22,953 bases of DNA from Acanthaster planci (taxonomy: Eukaryota; Echinodermata; Asteroidea; Valvatida; Acanthasteridae): assembly GCF_001949145.1 (NCBI RefSeq), contig NW_019091666.1, positions 124,449 to 147,401 on the forward strand, in the 5' to 3' direction. The notes beneath the pieces were generated by a model. The model saw only the letters and a list, made by a program, of their open reading frames with translations, was not told where the DNA came from and ran no database searches. The first letter of the stretch is position 1; each line of letters begins with the position of its first letter. Shown piece after piece: positions 17,423 to 22,953 of the stretch. Made by a program: the position numbers and the translations under genes.

Positions 17423-18948
17423 TGGGGTTTGGCAATTGGACTCGCGTATGGAATTACATTAAAAAGGTAATCTGAAGGGTTTCTTCTACTAAAGTGCGTT
17501 ACAATAATGGAAATTTGGCATTTTAATATTGATGTCCAAAAAAATGACAACCACACCACTGATTTTGATTTCCTTAACTATCTCCCTGTTCAAGTTCTAA
17601 ACGAACAATAACAACATTGGTCGAAAAAAACACGTTGATATCCTTTACCACTTTTTCTTACATACCCTATGGATTTTTTTCAAAAGAGGTAATAATACAT
17701 CAGTGAAAGGAGATAAAGTTTGTTAAATTATCGATTTCTATGGCAACAGCAAACGTTGAATTTTCTATCGTATATTCAGAGACAAAAGTAGGTTCTGCCT
17801 GATTGATAAACATTTACCGCTTATATCCATGTATCACAATTAAGTTGTAACTGGTGTTGTAAGAAGTTATATAGTTGCTAGTAATTAGTCATCATTGTTA
17901 AAATGAAACTGTAAGAATGTGCTTTTAGTTGAGAACTTGTTTTCAAAGCACTGGATGTAGTTGTTTCAAAACATAAACTTAAAATGCCGGAAATGTACTT
18001 AAAAGCTGCTTCTGAGCTGTGCTAAAGTGAAGGATTTTGCTTTTTGTTTCCAAAATATTGTCCAGTTGTTTTTATAGGGAATCCTTTGCCCCTGGAAGAT
18101 TAGGTGGTAGTACTCTTATAAAATTCGTTTGTTGTTATTTAAAAATCCCATAATATATATCTTGGGAACGTGCCCCCTTTCCTTCACAATTGACCACTGG
18201 ACATCAGTCAAAATCAAACCATGGTAGAAATGTGTAAGGTATCTTATCTCAAAACTTTCAGTTTGTGTAACTGTTTATTTAAACCCACATTTGCGTACTT
18301 CCTGCTTGACATCAATCAATGACTTGCATCCATAGTAGATTTTTCAAACATGAACTCGTAAAATATGTATCAAGAAACAGTGTATTTGCTCATATTAAAA
18401 AATACTATTAAACTGAACTCTGAGTTAAGAAGACCGTCTCACGAAATGCCAACATTTGTTCATGTGGTCATATTTTGTGTTTCATTTTTGAATGCATCGT
18501 GATTTCATATCATACTTTTAGCGACAAGACCTGCAATTCTGGACAAAATTGTTGGGACAAGGCAATAGCAATAGGCTCTGCAGCCCCCAACCCCACTCAC
18601 CCGGTCAATGCTGTCCTGTCCAGCTGGAGCGCAGTGTGACATCATGGGTCTGTGCTTCCTGTGGGTGAGGTCACAGTAAATAGTTGAAACTGGGGTGCCA
18701 CAAGACAAGGACAAGTCAAGCCACAAAATAATACCGAAAGTTTGCAAATACAATAACAAAATATAACATTTTAATTCAATCCAAAATATGATACATGTAT
18801 ATATTTACAATTACTTCCAATCTTAAATTTACATAAACGTCACTGAACAGGTATCAGCTATTACAATGGTCAAGCTGACACCCTATACTTCCCTCAGGTG
18901 ATAAATGTTGCTGGCCCTTCTAGAAAGGGTGCCCCTAGTGCAGTGAAC

Positions 18949-19249
18949 GTTCACACAGGATCAGAGTCCTCCAAGAGTTGGGGTTGTTCACAATCTCAGG
19001 CTGATCACAGAGAACAGGGGTCCACACATACCTGGGCGTTCCCACAGAACAGGGGGTCCACTCAGAGCGGGGCGTTCACACAGAGCGACCATCCAACCAG
19101 AGTCTGGTGTTCATACAGAACAATAGGTCCAACACAGCGCTGGGCGTTCACACAGAACAAGGGGTCCATCAAAGTATGTCGTTCACACAGAACGCAGCAT
19201 CCTACCCAAGCATGGCGTTCACACAGAACGGGGCCTCCACCCAGAGCAG
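18949..19249. repeat. Degenerate minisatellite, unit about 35-37 bp
   Basis: The core gttcacacagaac recurs at 18949, 19038, 19074, 19109, 19146, 19181 and 19217; from 19038 onward the spacing is 35-37 bases. Each unit also has a variable gggtcca...cagagc part. The open frames through it (for example 18898-19383) repeat the unit in translation and have no start or domain supporting a gene, so they are best read as a product of the repeat. Confidence 0.85.
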
Positions 19250-19748
19250 ACGGGCTCAATACCAAATTGTCCTCCAAAAGTCTTGGCATACATTTAGATG
19301 GCCCTACAGGCAGTATTCCCTGTGGGCGAGGCCAAGTGTCTACCACTATGCAGGCCCTACCAGGTAACCCTTTCGTTAAATAAAGGGGGGAAAAGATTTT
19401 CTATGTACAAATTCTTCAAAGAACATGTAAACAGCAATCTGGCCTCTAACCTAATTTCATGGGAATGGATATCATAAGATGAGTGTAAACTATGCTTAAT
19501 TTTATATATCCCGCTAACATCTGGCAAAGTAAGGTGCCCAAAAATACTCCAAACTACTTGCTTTTATAAATAATGCAGATAATTTGAAGGATAACAATAA
19601 GGTTACACTTACAGTTTTCCAACTGGCAACTATCATTCTTGGAAAATGTACATCTGGAATGCACTGTATTTTATAAGCATTACCTGTCAAACACAGTATG
19701 TGCATGCATGTCTATTCACACAGAAAGCTTGGTAGTGTCTTCCCCGCA

Positions 19749-19769
19749 ATACATACATACATACATACA
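19749..19769. repeat. (ATAC)n short tandem repeat
   Basis: This is a run of about five ATAC/ACAT units, an ordinary microsatellite. Confidence 0.9.
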
Positions 19770-19985
19770 CACTGCACTCCCCATCTGAATTAGTGGAGCA
19801 TACCCAAGTTTGCATTTCAAATTTGCATAATAAACTACTTTGAGGTCCATAGAAAACTCTTAATATGGCTGTTCCATTATGAAACCCGGGGGTGGGTTTA
19901 CACAGGACAATTAAATACCGTATTTGCAGAAAAGAGAAAACATCACGACACGCATAAATATACAAAATTGATGTGTTTCGTTAAC

Positions 19986-20051
<66 letters not shown>

Positions 20052-20052
20052 G
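19986..20052. repeat. (GTCT)n microsatellite
   Basis: About 16 to 17 perfect tetranucleotide units end 9 bases before the left arm of the hairpin repeat at 20062. Mobile short repeats often insert beside such tracts or seed them. Confidence 0.97.
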
Positions 20053-20061
20053 TTTTGTAAA

Positions 20062-20325
20062 AACGTATATATTAATTAACACTGTATGCTCAGTGCTTGT
20101 CCGAGAGCTTGCGAAAAAAGTCGTAAGCTTACTCGGGTGGGACTCGAGGTACCTGCTGCTTCACCTGACTCGGACCGGCCAACCGACCCCGGCAAGCTCG
20201 GTGGTTAAGACGTCTGCACTAGTAAGCAGGAGGTCGTGGGTTCCAGTCCCACCCGAGTAAGCTTGTGACTTTTTCGCAAGCTCTCGGACAAGTACTGAGC
20301 ATACAGTGTTTATTAATATATACGT
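20062..20325. mobile_element. Hairpin (MITE-like) repeat with a tRNA-like core
   Basis: The two arms, 20062-20144 and 20245-20325, are near-perfect reverse complements (ends aacgtatatattaa...; shared words cactgtatgctcagt, ttgtccgagagcttgcgaaa and ttactcgggtgggact) with only a few mismatches and single-base gaps. About 100 bases separate them. The T-arm of a tRNA-like sequence (20190-20257) overlaps the inner end of the right arm, so the left arm contains an inverted copy of it. It may be a fold-back SINE or a non-autonomous DNA transposon that captured a tRNA end. No gene is encoded. Confidence 0.85.
20190..20257 (+). pseudogene. tRNA-Thr(AGT)-like sequence, degenerate
   Basis: The T arm is perfect (stem gtggg/cccac around ttccagt), close to the Pol III B box. 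The anticodon arm pairs ctgc with gcag around actagtaa, whose ctagtaa matches the loop of tRNA-Thr(AGT) but with one extra base. An A-box-like part, agctcggtggttaag, lies upstream. The acceptor stem does not close properly, so it is a tRNA-derived repeat sequence rather than a working tRNA. Confidence 0.6.
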
Positions 20326-22953
20326 TGGGAAAGGGCAAAACCCGTTATATAAATTAACATCTCCTCAACGCCAAAATACATCTTGAAAATAATAATTTAA
20401 TAAACCAGCCTGTTTAATATAATACTTCCATTCGTTCCAAGCCCAAATTTAAATGCTTTCGGAAATCTGAAGGAAGGAACAATTATGTGTGTTTAGTCAT
20501 GAGTTCGAAAATATTCATCAGAGTAGACTGGCTCGATTTTTTCATGAAATTTAGTTTTACTGCTTCATTTGCACTGTCAACATTCAAAACCAAAGAACTT
20601 ACCTCGCTTTCAATATGGCAGGCCCCATGAATAAAAATGGTCTATATTAGAGGGTCCTTAGAATTTGGAATTGGGGGATTGAAGAAATGTGGCACTGAAC
20701 CTCTGGCCCGGAGCCAGGGCCTCCAATTCTAATTAATTTGGATGCAATTTGGTTCCGAAAGTGGTTGTTTTGGAGAGAGGTGCATTTTTAGAATGGTTAC
20801 TTTTCCCGGGAAGTGAAGCTTGTTTCATTTTAAGGGTGGTCTACCTTGGTCAAGAATTTCTCGAAAATTCATTGGTTGACCGACTGAAATGAGAGGACTA
20901 ATTTCAATGGCGGCAGTTTGTTTGAGAATTCAGAACCCTAACTGCCAGAAGACGTACTTTAGATTCACATGTGTTTATTGCAAAATGTGCTTGGAAACAG
21001 TGGAATATCCAGGTCCAGGCTGTGGACATTGCGAATTTTATTTCCATAAAATGGCTGGCCAGCTGTTTTTGTCTGGGATCCTTTCTGTCACTAAGATAAT
21101 TCAAGTATATGAGAAGAGGACACTTTCCGTTTTTAATTGCGTCTGTAAAAAGACATTTGTACAGTTCTCGCTTGATACCAATTGAAGACTTGCATCTTTA
21201 ATTGGCTTTCCAAAAGCAGATCGTAAAAGACCGATGTTTTAACGAGTAGTCTAGTCGAATAGTTTAACTCATTGTTGTTAATTATTACTAAAAAGCGTAC
21301 CTTGTTAGTTCTAGTAATGAGAAGACGTGGATCTATGAAGTAATGCAGAGAAAAAGACGCTGAAAACCTCTAAAAAGGGGGCTTTCTGTACAGCTTTCAG
21401 TTTTTAATTTTGATTGTGTGCTTTTTGCCCAAAATGTAACGAACACCATTGCGAATGGCCCCTTTTGGAGAGGCCACCACAACTATTTCGGGTGTTAAAC
21501 ATTACGTCCAAATGCAAAAACTACCCACCATACCCTACCCCAGTTCATGCTGAAAAACCTGGTTTAGTTAATTTAAAGTCAAGGCCTCCCTTAGCCAGAA
21601 AAAAGACAAAATCCAGCCGGTCGTCAGCCCCATGTGTTTATTTTTTACGCCTTGGCCAGGCAGTGGAATTTTTTTATCAGTGACAGCTGTCAGGAACTTG
21701 TCAGAGGCCTGTTTCGGTTGTCTGTGAAGTGTTATTTTGGTGTAGGAAGGGAGTTGTGGCTTGGCCTGCACGTGGCAAGACCCCCCCCGAATTGCAATAG
21801 CCTCGGAAACTATTCCCCTGGCGGTACTGTGGTGTACTTTTTGCGGGTTTTTATCAGCTGTAGCGGCTAGAGGACAACCACTGAAGTATACATGATACAT
21901 GGCTTGGAATTACAGTAATTTGGCTGTTTCTATCAAAAGCAACCCACTTAATCCGAATATAAATGTTCCCAATTCCCAGGTGCGCACAAAAGGCTGCAAT
22001 TAGACTGGTTACTCTATCCACATTGCAAAGTGTACCAGTCATTATGCCAAGTGAGGTTGGACATTCACGTACTTTCTCATTTATCCGCATTTTCCCCCCC
22101 TTTTTCTGGAGTATTCTCTTTTGAGTTCTTGCTTAAGTAAATTTCATGTACACGATGTCATTGTTGACAAGACCAGCCAGGTGCACATTGAGGGTTTTTT
22201 TTTTTTTGGCGGGGGGTCGGCCCTGTGCACGAACAAAAAAAAATTACAGTTGAAATTAAAACTAGAGTTGGTAATTCCAAGGGCAATTTAATTAAATGCA
22301 TTACCAATGTGTCCTTTGTGACAGTATAAAAAGAGGTCTAACAGACCCAGCCCCCCTCCCCTTTCCTGGCCCCCATTTCTGTGATCCTGTGTCTCTTGGT
22401 CGGTGAACTCTATATCGAAAAGATGAAGATACATGTATAGGCCTATTTGATGCTGGGCAGCCTCTGAGGACTGTTTGGTCAGCATTTAATATTGATTTGC
22501 CGTATATATTTCAAAACTTGGCTCTTCCTAAAACCTTAAAGGCCATGAGAATAGAGGTTGTACATTTACAGTGTAAGCTTACATCCATCGACCCCCAAAA
22601 CATAATTTGCAAAATTGTCATTATAGTAAGGAAAAGACTCGAGTTCCGAATCTTCTAGCAGTTGTAAAAAAAAACAGATTTTATGCATTTTATCCTTACA
22701 TGATTGTAGCGGCGTAAAACTGTTATAGCGCCCTCTTTCGGGTGATTAGTGAAATGCACCGTTCGCTTCTTCCACTCGATGATCCGCTACGTATATGAGC
22801 GACATCTTTCCTTTCGATTAAGTAAACCTCCAGGAATGCAACAGTTGGTAAGACAAAGGAATTCTCCCATATTATGTGTCAAAAAGGGATATTAGAATAA
22901 GCTTAAGGGTCATCTGGAGAAAAAATGTTTAATTTGGGAGAAATAATAGGACC
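20326..22953. other. Host non-coding DNA, no gene recognised
   Basis: Only short open frames without recognisable domains are present. A cysteine-containing frame at 20889-21185 has no homology I can recognise. Poly-T followed by a G-rich stretch occurs near 22195-22217. No RNA gene, inverted repeat or coding exon could be supported. Confidence 0.6.

Larger units (their letters stand above)
13317..18948. other. Host non-coding DNA, no gene recognised
   Basis: The first 200 bases are probably the 3' untranslated region of the C1q gene. Beyond that there are only short overlapping open frames on both strands without recognisable domains. The only repeats noticed are the short duplication at 17387-17422 and small palindromic words such as gttaac...gttaac near 16656-16675. 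No RNA gene was recognised. Confidence 0.65.

Noticed and set aside
18898-19383. 161-codon open frame rich in Gln, Thr, Ser and His
   Set aside because: It is the translation of a degenerate minisatellite; other frames of the same repeat are also open.
20889-21185. Open frame of 98 codons with several cysteines (CVYCKMC, CGHC)
   Set aside because: The cysteine spacing does not fit a zinc-binding family I know, there is no splice or promoter context, and frames of this length occur by chance in this DNA.
1-22953. CRISPR array, bacterial operon features, riboswitches or rRNA
   Set aside because: No spaced direct repeats of CRISPR type, no ribosome-binding-site-led operons and no rRNA-like sequence; the window is clearly eukaryotic.

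Overview
The window looks like non-coding DNA of a marine invertebrate, probably a mollusc or a lancelet. The evidence is sparse genes, microsatellites, frequent 'atacatgtat'-type words, a secreted collagen/C1q-domain gene of the kind expanded in those animals, and a tRNA-derived short repeat. The species cannot be fixed from the sequence.

Layout. 1-3038: host DNA with a (CT)n tract and one perfect palindrome. 3039-12424: a decayed Maverick/Polinton-like (adintovirus-like) endogenous viral element of about 9.4 kb, bounded by degenerate terminal inverted repeats. 12489-13316: an intact single-exon coding region for a C1q-domain protein, starting 64 bp beyond the right end of the element. 13317-22953: host DNA without a convincing gene, holding a minisatellite, tetranucleotide repeats and a long hairpin repeat with a tRNA-Thr-like sequence.

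Inside the element, genes run inward from both ends and converge at about 9824-9944. Plus strand: a small basic protein with two repeated helix motifs; a protein-primed type B DNA polymerase (PolB) broken by frameshifts and stops and cut off after palm motif A; a conserved protein of unknown role joined to the PolB remnant; an A32/FtsK-type packaging ATPase with a good P-loop; a zinc-rich protein with EsV-1-7/HNH-like character of the type known in giant viruses; a small conserved protein; two small membrane proteins; and a coiled-coil protein carrying four in-frame stops. Minus strand: a conserved protein near the right end, a zinc-ribbon/cyclin-fold TFIIB-like protein, an unknown fragment, and a protein ending in a membrane segment. 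I found no retroviral-type integrase, adenain-type protease or double-jelly-roll capsid gene, so the copy looks internally deleted as well as mutated.

In an intact relative, PolB would copy the genome, the ATPase would package it, the membrane and coiled-coil proteins would be virion parts, and the TFIIB-like and zinc proteins could act in expression or DNA processing. Those roles are inferred from family knowledge. The points most worth a second look are the TFIIB-like gene, the giant-virus-type zinc/HNH gene, the compact TATA-to-ATG spacing repeated at four genes, hairpins at gene ends, and the tRNA-bearing hairpin repeat at 20062-20325.
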